Assembly: GCA_902526645.1 (NCBI GenBank)
Contig: CABZLS010000004.1
Coordinates: 1 to 64,000 of the forward strand
DNA: 64,000 nt
Direction of reading: 5' to 3'
Source: an uncultured Pelagibacteraceae bacterium
GTDB lineage: Bacteria; Pseudomonadota; Alphaproteobacteria; Pelagibacterales; Pelagibacteraceae
In this document: positions 19,501 through 29,639 of the stretch, in pieces
How the letters are laid out: each line of letters opens with the position of its first letter
Position numbering within the stretch: position 1 is the first letter of the stretch
The notes under the pieces: generated by a model
The model's input: the letters and a program-made list of their open reading frames with translations, nothing else
Databases searched by the model: none
What the model was told of the DNA's origin: nothing
Made by a program: the position numbers and the translations under genes

Positions 19501-19831
19501 TAATACTATTAATTATAGTATTACCCATGAAAATACCAAAATAAATTATGAAAAATTAACATTGCTTATAAATCAATTTTTGCAGCAAAAAGATCTCAAT
19601 TTAAATAAGATTTCAAAAATTTATGTTAATAGAGGCCCAGGCAGCTTTGGAGGTATCAGAAATTCTTTATCAATTGTAAAAGCTTTTCATTTAGTAAATA
19701 AAATAGATTATTATTGCTTCAGTTTTGATGATTTTGATGAGAAAACTGATACAAAATATGAAAATATACCAAAACTTTGTGAAAAATTAAAAGTTAAAAA
19801 AAATTTGATTAAACCTAATTATTTGAGTTAA
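19445..19831 (+). CDS. tsaB: Short TsaB-like protein (tRNA threonylcarbamoyladenosine complex)
   Basis: TsaB helps TsaD make the t6A37 base of ANN-decoding tRNAs. The N-lobe signatures are present: KLIIDAAKDKIFLMI at the N-terminus and VNRGPGSFGGIRNSLSIVKAF (about 60-80), matching the family GPGSFTGLR region. The protein is only 128 residues against about 220-230 in most bacteria, so the second lobe is essentially missing. The start is fixed by the first strand, which forces a 56-base head-to-head overlap with the deacetylase. rimI, usually between tsaB and fur, is absent. Confidence 0.8.
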   Translation: MIKLIIDAAKDKIFLMIINNTINYSITHENTKINYEKLTLLINQFLQQKDLNLNKISKIYVNRGPGSFGGIRNSLSIVKAFHLVNKIDYYCFSFDDFDEKTDTKYENIPKLCEKLKVKKNLIKPNYLS

Positions 19832-19839
19832 AATAAACT

Positions 19840-20277
19840 ATGGCGGAAACAATTGAACAAAGATGCTTATCTAAAGGTGTAAAGTTAACAGAGCAAAGAC
19901 GAATAATTGCTAAGGTAATTTCAGAATCAAAAGAAGCTTATGGAGAATCAGATCATCCAGATGTAGATGAATTGTATATTAGAGTATCAAAAATTGATCC
20001 TAAAATAAGCATAGCGACAGTTTATAGAACTGTAAAACTTTTTGAGGAAGCTGGTATTTTAACAAAGCATGATTTTAAAGGTGGAAAAGCTAGGTATGAA
20101 GCAATGATAGAAAGCCACCACGATCATTTGATTGATATTAAAACAGGTGAAATAATAGAGTTTGTTGATGAGGAAATTGAAAAACTTCAAAAAAGAGTTG
20201 CTGAAAAACATGGCTATAAATTAGTTGACCATAAACTTGAGTTATATGGAGTTAAAATAAACTCTAAAGATGAGTAA
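19840..20277 (+). CDS. fur: Fur-family metalloregulator (Fur/Mur)
   Basis: A 145-residue Fur-family repressor. The winged helix carries KLTEQRRIIAKVI and the recognition helix ISIATVYRTVKLFEEAGIL (about 50-68). The metal-binding loop is ESHHDHLIDIKTGEIIEF (about 90-107). There is no CxxC structural zinc site, as in alphaproteobacterial Fur/Mur, which respond to iron or manganese. It overlaps miaB by eight bases, a conserved fur-miaB arrangement. It may act at the Fur-box-like dyad at 40928 (inference). Confidence 0.93.
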   Translation: MAETIEQRCLSKGVKLTEQRRIIAKVISESKEAYGESDHPDVDELYIRVSKIDPKISIATVYRTVKLFEEAGILTKHDFKGGKARYEAMIESHHDHLIDIKTGEIIEFVDEEIEKLQKRVAEKHGYKLVDHKLELYGVKINSKDE

Positions 20278-21598
20278 GAAAATATTTATCAAAACTTTTG
20301 GTTGTCAAATGAACGAGTATGACACTAATAGAATATTTGATAGCGTAAGAGAAATAGGTTTTACTAAAACCGAAAATCTTGAAGAAACAAATGTTTACTT
20401 ACTAAATACTTGCCATATAAGAGATAAAGCAAAAGAAAAAGTATATCACGAAATAGGAAGAATTAAGCAAAATTTTAGTTCAAAAAAAAAACCTCTTGTT
20501 ATTGTTGCTGGTTGTGTTGCACAGGCTGAAAATGAGGAAATGTTAAAAAGGGAGCCATACATAGATATTGTAATAGGTCCTCAGGCATATCATAAGATTA
20601 ATGATAAAATTGAAGAATATTTAAATAAGCAAAAAAAAATTGATGAAACAGAATTCGATGCAATTTCTAAATTTAATTATTTAGATAATATAAAAAACAC
20701 ATCAACAAAAATCTCCTCTTTTTTAACTATTCAAGAGGGTTGTGATAAGTTTTGTCATTTTTGTGTAGTACCATATACCAGAGGTCCTGAATATTCTAGA
20801 TCTTTTGCGGAAATAATAAATGAAGCAAAAATTTTATCAGAGAATGGTGTACGTGAAATTACATTATTAGGTCAAAATGTGAATGCTTATAATAATGAAA
20901 ATTATAAATTATCTGATTTAATTCTTGAAATAGAAAAAATCAAAAAAATTAAAAGAATAAGATATACAACTTCTCATCCCATGGATATGACTGAGGATTT
21001 AATTGATGTCTATAATGTTTCAAGAAAACTAATGCCGTTAATTCACCTTCCTGTTCAGAGTGGATCTGATAGAATATTAAAATTAATGAATAGAAAACAT
21101 GAAATTAAAGATTATATAAAAATATATGAAAAACTAAAAACTATTAATCCTAAAGTTGAATTTTCAAGTGATTTTATAATTGCTTATCCAGGAGAAAGTG
21201 AAGAGGATTTTGCGGCTACTCTTGAATTAATAAAAAACATAAATTTTATAAATTCTTTTTCATTTATATTTAGTCCTAGACCAGGCACAAAGGCATCCAA
21301 TTATAAGTTAATTGATAAAAAAATATCAGTTAAAAGACTAGAAAAAGTTCAAAAACAATTATTTGATAATCAAATTAAGATGAATAAAGCTTTAGAGGGT
21401 ACAGAAATTGAGGTTTTAGTAGAAAATAAAACTCATGGAAATTCCAAATTTTTTGGTAGATCGGAATACATGACTTCAGTCATTTTTGATGGTAATTATC
21501 AAGATGTGGGCAATGTTATTAAAGTAAAAATTAAAAGTAGTAACCAAAATTCGTTATTTGGTGAAAGTATAAATAATTCTGAACAAAGAGTTGCATAG
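20270..21598 (+). CDS. miaB: tRNA-2-methylthio-N6-dimethylallyladenosine synthase
   Basis: MiaB is the radical-SAM methylthiotransferase acting on i6A37 of tRNAs. The N-terminal MTTase domain has three cluster cysteines in TFGCQMNEYDT, LLNTCHIRDKA and VAGCVAQAE. The radical-SAM CxxxCxxC is CDKFCHFCVVPYTRG (about 158-172). A C-terminal TRAM domain spans about 375-436. The length of 442 is typical. It overlaps phoH by eight bases. Confidence 0.98.
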   Translation: MSKKIFIKTFGCQMNEYDTNRIFDSVREIGFTKTENLEETNVYLLNTCHIRDKAKEKVYHEIGRIKQNFSSKKKPLVIVAGCVAQAENEEMLKREPYIDIVIGPQAYHKINDKIEEYLNKQKKIDETEFDAISKFNYLDNIKNTSTKISSFLTIQEGCDKFCHFCVVPYTRGPEYSRSFAEIINEAKILSENGVREITLLGQNVNAYNNENYKLSDLILEIEKIKKIKRIRYTTSHPMDMTEDLIDVYNVSRKLMPLIHLPVQSGSDRILKLMNRKHEIKDYIKIYEKLKTINPKVEFSSDFIIAYPGESEEDFAATLELIKNINFINSFSFIFSPRPGTKASNYKLIDKKISVKRLEKVQKQLFDNQIKMNKALEGTEIEVLVENKTHGNSKFFGRSEYMTSVIFDGNYQDVGNVIKVKIKSSNQNSLFGESINNSEQRVA

Positions 21599-22601
21599 AT
21601 TGAAGAATACATTTAAAAAAAAAATTAACTCACCATTAAAGTTTGTTTATTCTGAAAATAATTCTTTAAGTGTTATTTTCCATGAGAATGATTTACTAAT
21701 GGGAGTAGTTGGAGAGTTTAATAAAAATTTAAAAGAGTTAGAAAAAATTACTTCAGCAAGTATATATTCCCGTGGCAATTCTATTTTAATAAAATCAACA
21801 TCTGAAAAAAATGAGATAATTAAAAATGCAATTCAATTTCTAGCAAATCAATTTATTAACAATGGGGCAATAGAACAAAAAGATATTTTTTCCTCAGTAG
21901 ACCAATTTATGATAAATGAAAAAGTTAAAAACTCCAATGTTACCGATATAATTAAAACACCTAAAAAATCTATTATACCAAGATCTGAAAAACAGAAAGA
22001 TTATGTAAGATCATTAAGACAAAACGAGATAATAATTTCTACCGGACCCGCTGGGACAGGAAAAACATTTTTAGCAGTTGCAGTTGGTTTAACAATGCTT
22101 TTAGAAAAAAAAATAGAGAGAATAATTCTTTCTAGACCTGCTGTAGAAGCTGGTGAGAGGTTAGGTTTTTTACCTGGGGATATGAAAGAGAAAGTTGATC
22201 CTTATTTGAGACCTTTATACGACTCACTTTATGATCTATTTCATTTTGAAAAAATTCAGAGAATGATTGAAATTGGAGATATTGAAATTGCACCACTGGC
22301 GTTCATGAGAGGTAGAACTTTAAAAAATTCATTTGCTATTTTAGATGAGGCTCAAAATGCTACAGATACTCAAATAAAGATGTTTTTGACAAGGATAGGT
22401 GAAAATTCGAAAATTGTTGTAAATGGTGATCCGTCACAAATAGATTTGCCAAATAAAAATATGTCAGGTTTAGATAGATCAAAAAAAATTTTATCACATT
22501 TAAATGAAATTAAAGTAGTAGATTTTGATCACTCTGACGTAGTGAGACATCCTCTTGTATCAAAAATTGTTAAGGCTTATAACAATAATGATAAAAGTTA
22601 A
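21591..22601 (+). CDS. phoH: PhoH-like ATPase (YbeZ)
   Basis: A PhoH/YbeZ ATPase of 336 residues. Walker A is STGPAGTGKTFLAVAVGLTM (about 144-163) and Walker B ends in FAILDEAQNAT (about 248-258). PhoH-type proteins work with YbeY in RNA quality control, and ybeY follows directly with a 14-base overlap. The start used is ATG at 21591, overlapping miaB by eight bases. Confidence 0.95.
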   Translation: MHRLKNTFKKKINSPLKFVYSENNSLSVIFHENDLLMGVVGEFNKNLKELEKITSASIYSRGNSILIKSTSEKNEIIKNAIQFLANQFINNGAIEQKDIFSSVDQFMINEKVKNSNVTDIIKTPKKSIIPRSEKQKDYVRSLRQNEIIISTGPAGTGKTFLAVAVGLTMLLEKKIERIILSRPAVEAGERLGFLPGDMKEKVDPYLRPLYDSLYDLFHFEKIQRMIEIGDIEIAPLAFMRGRTLKNSFAILDEAQNATDTQIKMFLTRIGENSKIVVNGDPSQIDLPNKNMSGLDRSKKILSHLNEIKVVDFDHSDVVRHPLVSKIVKAYNNNDKS

Positions 22602-23049
22602 TGTACTTTCCGAGGAAAATTCTTGGTCAAAAAAAATAAGAAAAAAAGAGATTTTATTTAATCAAGTTTGCCAAAATTTTCCAAGAAAATTTCAATTTCA
22701 TAATAAAAAAGTTTATATTACACTTTTACTTTCTAATAATAAAAATATCAAAATTTTAAACAAAAAATTTAGAAAAAAAAATAACCATACAGACATTCTC
22801 TCTTTTCCATTTAATTCTAAACAAAAAGATACAAAAGAAGTTTATCTTGGAGATATAATTATTAGTTTTAATTATGTAAATAAACCTAGAAATTTAAGTA
22901 GTAATGAGATTAAAAAAAAAACCATCAAATTATTTATTCACGGTTTTTTACATTTGTTAGGCTATAATCACATTAAGTTAAAAGAATATAAAAAAATGTT
23001 TAATGAAGAAAAACAAATTTTTGCATCTATTAAAAAATTATTGAATTAA
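22588..23049 (+). CDS. ybeY: Endoribonuclease YbeY
   Basis: YbeY is a single-strand endoribonuclease for 16S rRNA 3' maturation and ribosome quality control. The metal-binding signature is HGFLHLLGYNH near the C-terminus, with all three histidines kept and the usual aspartate of GYDH replaced by asparagine. The substrate-site arginine region NHTDILSFPF precedes it. The ATG at 22588 starts the conserved sequence IKVNVLSEENSW; an upstream in-frame ATG at 22555 would only add phoH-overlapping residues. The overlap with phoH is 14 bases. Confidence 0.92.
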   Translation: MIKVNVLSEENSWSKKIRKKEILFNQVCQNFPRKFQFHNKKVYITLLLSNNKNIKILNKKFRKKNNHTDILSFPFNSKQKDTKEVYLGDIIISFNYVNKPRNLSSNEIKKKTIKLFIHGFLHLLGYNHIKLKEYKKMFNEEKQIFASIKKLLN

Positions 23050-23050
23050 A

Positions 23051-24595
23051 TTGAATAAAAAATTTTTTATTGAATCTTTGATATTACTAATTTTAGGAGG
23101 TTTAACTTCTTTAAGTCTTCCGCCTTTCAATTTTTTTTTTATAAACTTTTTTACATTTAGCATTTTCTTTAGTTTTTTAATCAAAAAATTAAAGTTCCAA
23201 ACAAATAAGAAATTTTTCTTTTACTATGGATGGCTTTTTGGTTTTGGTTATTTTTTAGCAAGCTTATATTGGATTACAATATCTTTAACTTTTGATAAAG
23301 ATCTTAATTTTTTAATTCCAATTGGTATAATTTTAGTTCCTTCTTTTTTAGCAATATTTTATGGATTGGCTACACTAATTTTATATTTGTATGATCCAAG
23401 AAATCTTTTAAGTGCTTTTTTTTTATTTTCATCCTTGTTAGGTTTTACTGAATTTATTCGAGGGAATATTTTAACAGGCTTCCCATGGAATTTGATAATT
23501 TATAGTTTATCTGAAGAACTTACTTTTATAAGTATTATATCTATAGTTGGGACTTATTCATTAAATCTAGTAATGATAAGTCTCTTTACTCTACCGGCAC
23601 TTTTCATCCTTAGACAATCTAAAAAAGAAATTTTTATATGTATTATTTTTTTACTATTACCAATATTTTTTTTCACTTTTGGAACTTTTAAAGAAAAAAG
23701 ATTTTTAAATAATGAGATTAAGCAGAGTCCTTATATTTTTAGAGTTATTGGTTCCAATATAAATCTTGAAAGATTTTATGATAATACTCAGACAGAAACT
23801 GTTATTAACGAATTAATATTACTAAGTGCACCAGAAAAAAAAAAAAAAATATTTTTTATTTGGCCAGAGGGAATTATACCAAACGCTTATCAAGATGAAT
23901 TCTATTTATATAGTGATATTATTGAGGAACATTTTGGTGAAAATCACTTAATTGGTTTAGGCATAATTGCTAGAGAGACTGAAGGTGACAAAAAAGAATT
24001 TTATAACTCTTTTTCGATTTTTGACAGTAAATTAAATTTAATTGATAATTATAGAAAACTTAATTTAGTTCCATTTGGTGAATTTATTCCGTTTGAAAAT
24101 ATCTTAAATAAGATAGGTTTAAAATCTATTACTAATGATTTTGGATCATTTACAAAAGGAAGTGAAAGAAAAATTTTTGAAATAGAAAAAAATAATAAAA
24201 AATTAAGATTTTTGCCGCTCATTTGTTATGAAATTATTTATAGTGGAAATTTAACAAAAGATTTTGATTTTGATTTTATAATTAATATTTCAGAAGATGG
24301 TTGGTTTGGACAATCAATTGGACCAAAGCAACATTTTACGCATAGTATATTTAGAGCAATAGAAAATGGAAAGTATGTATTAAGAGCTTCAAATAATGGT
24401 ATGGCGGCAATAATAAATCCTTTAGGTCAAATAGAAAAAAAAATAGATTATGGAGTGAATGGTTACATTGATTTTGAAAATAGAAGGGATTTAGATAAAA
24501 CAATTTTTTCCACATTTGGGAATGTAATTTTCATGATATTAATTTTATTGTATATTTTTTTAACATTTTCATTTAATAGGATCAGAAATGAGTAA
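23051..24595 (+). CDS. lnt: Apolipoprotein N-acyltransferase
   Basis: Lnt N-acylates lipoproteins in the inner membrane. The N-terminal ~210 residues contain six or so membrane helices; the periplasmic nitrilase domain follows. The Glu-Lys-Cys triad is visible as [20 protein letters not shown] and [13 protein letters not shown]. The start is a TTG directly after the ybeY stop. A run of 13 A at about 23827-23840 could invite slippage. It would act on the BON and LptM-like lipoproteins, among others. The end overlaps metK by eight bases. Confidence 0.94.
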   Translation: MNKKFFIESLILLILGGLTSLSLPPFNFFFINFFTFSIFFSFLIKKLKFQTNKKFFFYYGWLFGFGYFLASLYWITISLTFDKDLNFLIPIGIILVPSFLAIFYGLATLILYLYDPRNLLSAFFLFSSLLGFTEFIRGNILTGFPWNLIIYSLSEELTFISIISIVGTYSLNLVMISLFTLPALFILRQSKKEIFICIIFLLLPIFFFTFGTFKEKRFLNNEIKQSPYIFRVIGSNINLERFYDNTQTETVINELILLSAPEKKKKIFFIWPEGIIPNAYQDEFYLYSDIIEEHFGENHLIGLGIIARETEGDKKEFYNSFSIFDSKLNLIDNYRKLNLVPFGEFIPFENILNKIGLKSITNDFGSFTKGSERKIFEIEKNNKKLRFLPLICYEIIYSGNLTKDFDFDFIINISEDGWFGQSIGPKQHFTHSIFRAIENGKYVLRASNNGMAAIINPLGQIEKKIDYGVNGYIDFENRRDLDKTIFSTFGNVIFMILILLYIFLTFSFNRIRNE

Positions 24596-25754
24596 TTTAA
24601 AAAATTTTTTTTTTACAAGCGAATCAGTATCTGAGGGCCATCCAGATAAAGTTTCCGATAGAATTTCTGATATGGTAGTTGATACTTATCTTTCAGCAGA
24701 TCCCTATTCAAGAGTAGCTTGTGAAACTCTTACAACCACGAATAAAGTTGTTCTAGCTGGAGAGGTACGTGGTCCAAAAATAAATAAAGATGAGATTATT
24801 TCTAAAGTTAGAAATTGTATTAAGGATATTGGCTACGATCAAGATGGTTTTACGTGGAAAGAAGCAACAAAAATTGAGTGCCATTTACATTCACAATCAG
24901 CGGATATTGCAATGGGAGTGGATTCCTCTAGCAATAAAGATGAAGGCGCAGGAGATCAGGGAATTATGTTTGGTTACGCATGTAATGAAACAGATGTTTT
25001 TATGCCTGCACCAATCCATTATTCACACAAGATTTTAAGATTAATGGCTGAGGATAGAAAATCTGGAAAATTGAAAAATATTGAACCAGACTCAAAAAGC
25101 CAAGTAACTTTTGAATATATTGATGGAAAACCCTTTAAAGTAAAATCTGTAGTAATTTCCTCTCAACACTCCGCTGATATAAATCAAAGTGATGTTAGAG
25201 AATTATTAAAACCATATATGTTAAATTCCATTCCTAAAAAATTTATGGAAGGATTTAATGAAGATGAATTTTATGTTAATCCAACTGGAAATTTTGTTAT
25301 AGGCGGTCCAGATGGAGATTGTGGTTTAACAGGAAGAAAGATAATAGTGGACACTTATGGTGGAGCAGCTCCACATGGTGGAGGTGCTTTTTCTGGAAAA
25401 GATCCAACAAAAGTCGATAGGTCTGCAGCATACGCAGCAAGATATATTGCTAAAAATATTGTAGCCTCAAAAATTGCTAACAAATGTCTTATTCAATTAG
25501 CATATGCTATCGGTGTCTCAAAACCATTATCAATCTATGTAGATCTATTTGATGAAGATATAAATAAAAATAAATTTGTTATTGAAAAAATAAACGAAAA
25601 TTTTGATTTAAGTCCAAGGGGAATAAGAGAAATGCTGGGTTTGAATAAACCAATTTACGAAAAAACAGCTGCCTATGGTCATTTTGGAAGAACTCCAGAA
25701 AAAGATGGTGCTTTTTCCTGGGAAAATACTGATAAAACAAACATTTTCTCATAA
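24588..25754 (+). CDS. metK: S-adenosylmethionine synthetase
   Basis: MetK makes SAM from methionine and ATP. The N-terminal [20 protein letters not shown] (about 9-28), [12 protein letters not shown] (about 118-129) and [24 protein letters not shown] with [19 protein letters not shown] are textbook signatures. The length of 388 is normal. It overlaps lnt by eight bases. No SAM riboswitch precedes it, and trmB and rimP, common next neighbours in this clade's relatives, are not downstream. Confidence 0.99.
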   Translation: MSNLKNFFFTSESVSEGHPDKVSDRISDMVVDTYLSADPYSRVACETLTTTNKVVLAGEVRGPKINKDEIISKVRNCIKDIGYDQDGFTWKEATKIECHLHSQSADIAMGVDSSSNKDEGAGDQGIMFGYACNETDVFMPAPIHYSHKILRLMAEDRKSGKLKNIEPDSKSQVTFEYIDGKPFKVKSVVISSQHSADINQSDVRELLKPYMLNSIPKKFMEGFNEDEFYVNPTGNFVIGGPDGDCGLTGRKIIVDTYGGAAPHGGGAFSGKDPTKVDRSAAYAARYIAKNIVASKIANKCLIQLAYAIGVSKPLSIYVDLFDEDINKNKFVIEKINENFDLSPRGIREMLGLNKPIYEKTAAYGHFGRTPEKDGAFSWENTDKTNIFS

Positions 25755-25763
25755 TAGTTTTTA

Positions 25764-25791
25764 TTGAATATTAAAAAAACTTTTATATATT
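25764..25791 (+). promoter_or_regulatory. Candidate sigma-70 promoter for the nusA-pnp operon
   Basis: TTGAAT (25764-25769), a 16-base spacer and TATATT (25786-25791) lie just after metK. A start near 25798 would give a leader of about 57 bases that contains the hairpin at 25814-25833. The promoter is inferred from hexamer similarity only. Confidence 0.55.
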
Positions 25792-25813
25792 GCGTTTACA
25801 TTGTTGAATTATG

Positions 25814-25839
25814 AAATGGGCTTTGGCCCATTTTTTTTT
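25814..25839 (+). terminator. Terminator-type hairpin in the nusA leader (possible attenuator)
   Basis: An 8-bp stem (AAATGGGC paired with the complementary GCCCATTT, loop TTTG) is followed by a T tract ending at 25839. The nusA ribosome site GGAG begins at 25840, immediately after the Ts. It may end metK transcription, attenuate the nusA operon, or both. A similar hairpin stands before rimP-nusA in other alphaproteobacteria, from general knowledge. Confidence 0.75.
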
Positions 25840-25854
25840 GGAGCAATCAAAATT

Positions 25855-27408
25855 ATGTTAAATAAAAGAGCAGATAAACTTGAATTATTGAGAATAGCTG
25901 AAGCAGTTGCTTTGGAAAAATCAATTGATAAAGAATTGATAATAAGCTCGATGGAAACTGGTATAGCAAAGGCGGCAAAGTCAAAATTTGGTCAAGACAA
26001 TGATATTAAAGTATTAATAAATAGAGATAATGGCGATATAGAAATTTTCAGAAAACTTGTGATTTGTGAAAATCCAGAAAATTCTAATACTGAAATTAAA
26101 TTAGAAGATGCAATTAACTTAAATCAGCAAAATAAAGAAAAAAAAATTGGTGACGAAATATTGCAACCTTTGCCGTCTTTTGATTTTGGTAGAATTGCTG
26201 CTCAAACAGCAAAACAGGTCATTAACTCTAACGTAAGAGAAGCAGAACGCGAGAGACAATTTAATGATTTTATAGATAAAAAAGATACAATTTTAAGCGG
26301 GATAGTAAAAAGATTGGAGTTTGGCAACATCATTGTTGATTTAGGTAGAACTGAAGCAATTATACAAAAAAACGAGTTAATACCTAGAGAGAATATAAAA
26401 GCTGGTGATAGAATTAAAGCCTATTGTTTTGATGTAAGAAGAGAGCCTAGGGGTCAACAGATCTTTTTATCAAGGGCGCATCCAAAGTTTATGGAAAAAC
26501 TTTTTATTCAAGAAGTTCCAGAAATATATGATGGATTGATTGAAATTAAATCTTCATCTAGAGACCCAGGAAGCAGAGCAAAAATTTGTGTAAAAGCTGT
26601 TGATACATCTTTAGATCCAGTCGGAGCTTGTGTTGGAATGCGAGGTTCTAGAGTACAAGCAGTTGTTAATGAACTACAAGGGGAAAAAATTGATATTGTG
26701 AATTGGTCTGAAGATCCTGCAGTTTTGGTTTCTAACGCATTGTCACCAGCAGAAGTTCAAAGGGTAAATGTAGATAGTGAAAGAAAAAAACTCGATGTTA
26801 TTTTGACAGAAGAAAATTTGAGTAAGGCTATTGGTAGAAGAGGTCAAAATGTTCGATTAGCTACAAAATTGTTAAATTATGAAATCAATATTATGACTGA
26901 TCAGGAAGATTCTGAGAGAAGACAAGCAGAGTTTAAAGAAAAAACTGAAAATTTTGTTAAAAACTTAGAGTTAGATGAAACCTTAGGTCAGTTGTTAGTT
27001 GCAGAAGGCTTTTCGACTATTGATGATATTAAAGATAGTTCTTTAGAAAACTTAGTTAAGATAGAGGGGATCGAGGAAGATACAGCAAAAGCACTAATTG
27101 AAAGAGCAAAAGAATTTTATGAAAAAGATCAAGCGGATATTTCTCAAAGAATAAAAGATCTAGGTCTTGCTGATGATTTAATAAATCTTAAAGGTCTTAC
27201 CCCAGGAATGTTAGTGACACTTGGGGAACAAAAAATTTTAAATTTAGAGGACTTTGCTGATTTAGCCTCAGATGAACTAACAGGTGGTTTTGATGTTGTA
27301 AAAGGTGAAAGAGTGAAGATACAAGGTTATTTAGAAGATTTTGCTTTATCAAAAACTGAGGCTGATGATCTAATAATGTCAGCTAGAAAAATTATTTATA
27401 AAGATTGA
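25855..27408 (+). CDS. nusA: Transcription termination/antitermination factor NusA
   Basis: NusA binds RNA polymerase and controls pausing, termination and antitermination. Counting from the ATG at 25855, an N-terminal RNAP-binding domain (about 1-120) is followed by an S1 domain (about 130-195), two KH domains (GACVGMRGSRVQAV and KAIGRRGQNVRLA) and C-terminal helix-hairpin-helix repeats. Total length is 517 residues. This ATG has the GGAG site 11 bases upstream; an earlier in-frame TTG at 25801 lies in the hairpin leader and is rejected. rimP is missing from its usual upstream place. Confidence 0.97.
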   Translation: MLNKRADKLELLRIAEAVALEKSIDKELIISSMETGIAKAAKSKFGQDNDIKVLINRDNGDIEIFRKLVICENPENSNTEIKLEDAINLNQQNKEKKIGDEILQPLPSFDFGRIAAQTAKQVINSNVREAERERQFNDFIDKKDTILSGIVKRLEFGNIIVDLGRTEAIIQKNELIPRENIKAGDRIKAYCFDVRREPRGQQIFLSRAHPKFMEKLFIQEVPEIYDGLIEIKSSSRDPGSRAKICVKAVDTSLDPVGACVGMRGSRVQAVVNELQGEKIDIVNWSEDPAVLVSNALSPAEVQRVNVDSERKKLDVILTEENLSKAIGRRGQNVRLATKLLNYEINIMTDQEDSERRQAEFKEKTENFVKNLELDETLGQLLVAEGFSTIDDIKDSSLENLVKIEGIEEDTAKALIERAKEFYEKDQADISQRIKDLGLADDLINLKGLTPGMLVTLGEQKILNLEDFADLASDELTGGFDVVKGERVKIQGYLEDFALSKTEADDLIMSARKIIYKD

Positions 27409-27418
27409 GAGATGAAAA

Positions 27419-29638
27419 ATGGAAAAGAAAAAAACAAAGTTAACTTTATCAAGGGGAACCAAAAAACCCATTAAGAATTTTGGAATTTCAAAAACTTTAG
27501 GAAAAAATACCGTAATTATTGATAAAAAAAATCAAAAACCTTTGTATAAGGGTAATCACTCAAAAAATGTTGGGAATAAATCGTCTTTTTCGAGTTTTAA
27601 AAAAAATACTTTATCTAAACCAAATTTCCCGTCTAAAACACCTGCATCCACTAGTGATTTTGAAAGAAGAAAACTTGCAGAACAAAGAGCAACCAAAAGA
27701 TTAAGAGGTGAAGATGAAAATAAAGATAAAAAATCTAAACTAGGATCAAAAAAAAGAGAACTTAAATTAACAGTTTCAAGAGCTTTAAGTGATGAAATTG
27801 AATATAGAGAAAGAAGTTTAGCTTCAATAAAAAGGGCGAGGCAAAAAGAACTCAAAAACGCAGAAAAAAAAGAGGAAGATAAAGAAAATTTAAAAAATAT
27901 TAAAAGAGATATAAATATTCCTGAAGCGATTACAGTTAGAGAGCTAGCAAATAAAATGGCAGAACAATCGAGTAATGTAATTAAATATTTATTTGGAATG
28001 GGTGTGTCCGTTACTATAAATCAAACTTTAGCTGCTGATACAGCTGAGTTTTTAGTTAAGGAATTTGGACATAATCCTATAAGAGAAGAAAAAGCAGAGG
28101 AAATAATTAAAAAAATTAAGGAGTCAAGATCAGAAAATTTAAAAAATAGACCACCTATAGTTACAGTTATGGGACACGTCGATCATGGAAAAACATCAGT
28201 TCTAGATGCATTGAGAAGTGCGAACGTAGTTTCAGGTGAGTTTGGAGGTATAACTCAACATATTGGTGCTTATCAAATAGAGAGTCAATCAAGTAAGTTA
28301 ACTTTTATTGATACACCAGGTCATGCTGCTTTTACAGAGATGAGAGCTAGAGGTTCCAAATTAACTGATGTAGTTGTTTTAGTAGTTGCAGCTGACGATG
28401 GGGTAAAACCGCAAACAATAGAATCGATAAAACACGCTAAAGCAGCAAATGTACCAATTGTAGTAGCTATTAATAAATGTGATTTACCAGATTCTGATCC
28501 ACAAAAAATAAAAAATCAATTATTGGAACATGAATTGATTGCCGAGGATTTATCTGGAGATACCTTAATGGTTGAAATTTCTACAAAAACAAAACTTAAT
28601 TTAGACAAGTTAGTTGAGTCAATTATTTTACAAGCAGAAATTTTAGATCTGAAAACAGATTTTGACTCAAAAGCAACAGGAGTAGTATTAGAATCAAAAA
28701 TTGATACTGGAAGAGGGCCTGTGGCATCTATAATTGTAACATCAGGAACCCTAAAAAAAGGTGATTTTTTTGTAAGTGGTTTGAAATGGGGAAAAGTTAG
28801 AGCGATAATTAATGATAAAGGGTTAAATGTAGATAAGGCAGATCCATCAATGCCCGTTGAAATTTTAGGAATAAATGGAGCAGCAAAAGCTGGGGATGAT
28901 TTTATAGTCTTAGATAGTGAAAAAGAAGCAAAATCATTAAGTGAAAATAGAGCCGAGGAAAGTAAAGTAGGCAAAAATCCTTTATCTTTTGTTACTCAAG
29001 AGTCTGCATTTTCAAATAAGTCTGCAGAGGAATTAAATTTAATTATTAAAGCAGATGTGCATGGATCTTCTGAGGCAATTAAAAACGCAATTAATCAAAT
29101 TAAAAATGAAGAAGTAAAAACAAAGATAATCTTATCTGATATTGGCATGGTTACAGAAACTGATGTAACTTTAGCAAAAGCCTCAAGTGCTATTTTAATC
29201 GCATTTAATGTTAAACCTAGTAAAGAAGCCAAAAATCTTGCAGAAAAAGAAAAGATTAAAATATCTTCATTTAATATCATCTATGAGGTTTTAGATTATG
29301 TAAAAAAAAGAATGTCAGGATTATTAACACCAGATATAGAGGAAAAAATTACAGGTTCTGCGCAAATTTTAGAAATTTTTAAAGTTTCTGGAGCTGGAAA
29401 AGTTGCAGGCTCAAAAGTTACCGATGGAGAAATTTTGAGTTCATCAAATGTAAGAGTTATTAGAGATGGAAATATCATTTATACGGGTAAAATTGGATCT
29501 ATTTTTAGAGAAAAAAATCAAGTCAAACAGGTTAACAATGGTCAAGAGTGTGGAATTACATTAAAAGACTATATGGATTTTCAAAAAAACGATACATTAG
29601 AAGCATTTAGTATTAGCTCAAAAGAAAGAACAATCTAA
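27419..29638 (+). CDS. infB: Translation initiation factor IF-2
   Basis: IF-2 places fMet-tRNA on the ribosome. The first ~160 residues are a basic, low-complexity N-terminal region. An IF2_N motif follows (ITVRELANKMAEQSSNVIKYL, about 173-193). The GTPase domain begins PPIVTVMGHVDHGKTSVLDAL near 242, with DTPGHAAF and NKCD. C-terminal domains II-IV complete it. At 739 residues it is at the short end of the family. It starts 10 bases after nusA with no ylxR between. Confidence 0.98.
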   Translation: MEKKKTKLTLSRGTKKPIKNFGISKTLGKNTVIIDKKNQKPLYKGNHSKNVGNKSSFSSFKKNTLSKPNFPSKTPASTSDFERRKLAEQRATKRLRGEDENKDKKSKLGSKKRELKLTVSRALSDEIEYRERSLASIKRARQKELKNAEKKEEDKENLKNIKRDINIPEAITVRELANKMAEQSSNVIKYLFGMGVSVTINQTLAADTAEFLVKEFGHNPIREEKAEEIIKKIKESRSENLKNRPPIVTVMGHVDHGKTSVLDALRSANVVSGEFGGITQHIGAYQIESQSSKLTFIDTPGHAAFTEMRARGSKLTDVVVLVVAADDGVKPQTIESIKHAKAANVPIVVAINKCDLPDSDPQKIKNQLLEHELIAEDLSGDTLMVEISTKTKLNLDKLVESIILQAEILDLKTDFDSKATGVVLESKIDTGRGPVASIIVTSGTLKKGDFFVSGLKWGKVRAIINDKGLNVDKADPSMPVEILGINGAAKAGDDFIVLDSEKEAKSLSENRAEESKVGKNPLSFVTQESAFSNKSAEELNLIIKADVHGSSEAIKNAINQIKNEEVKTKIILSDIGMVTETDVTLAKASSAILIAFNVKPSKEAKNLAEKEKIKISSFNIIYEVLDYVKKRMSGLLTPDIEEKITGSAQILEIFKVSGAGKVAGSKVTDGEILSSSNVRVIRDGNIIYTGKIGSIFREKNQVKQVNNGQECGITLKDYMDFQKNDTLEAFSISSKERTI

Positions 29639-29639
29639 T

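Noticed and set aside
25801-25854. TTG at 25801 as the nusA start
   Set aside because: The extra residues are encoded by the hairpin and T tract; the ATG at 25855 has a ribosome site and the conserved NusA N-terminus.
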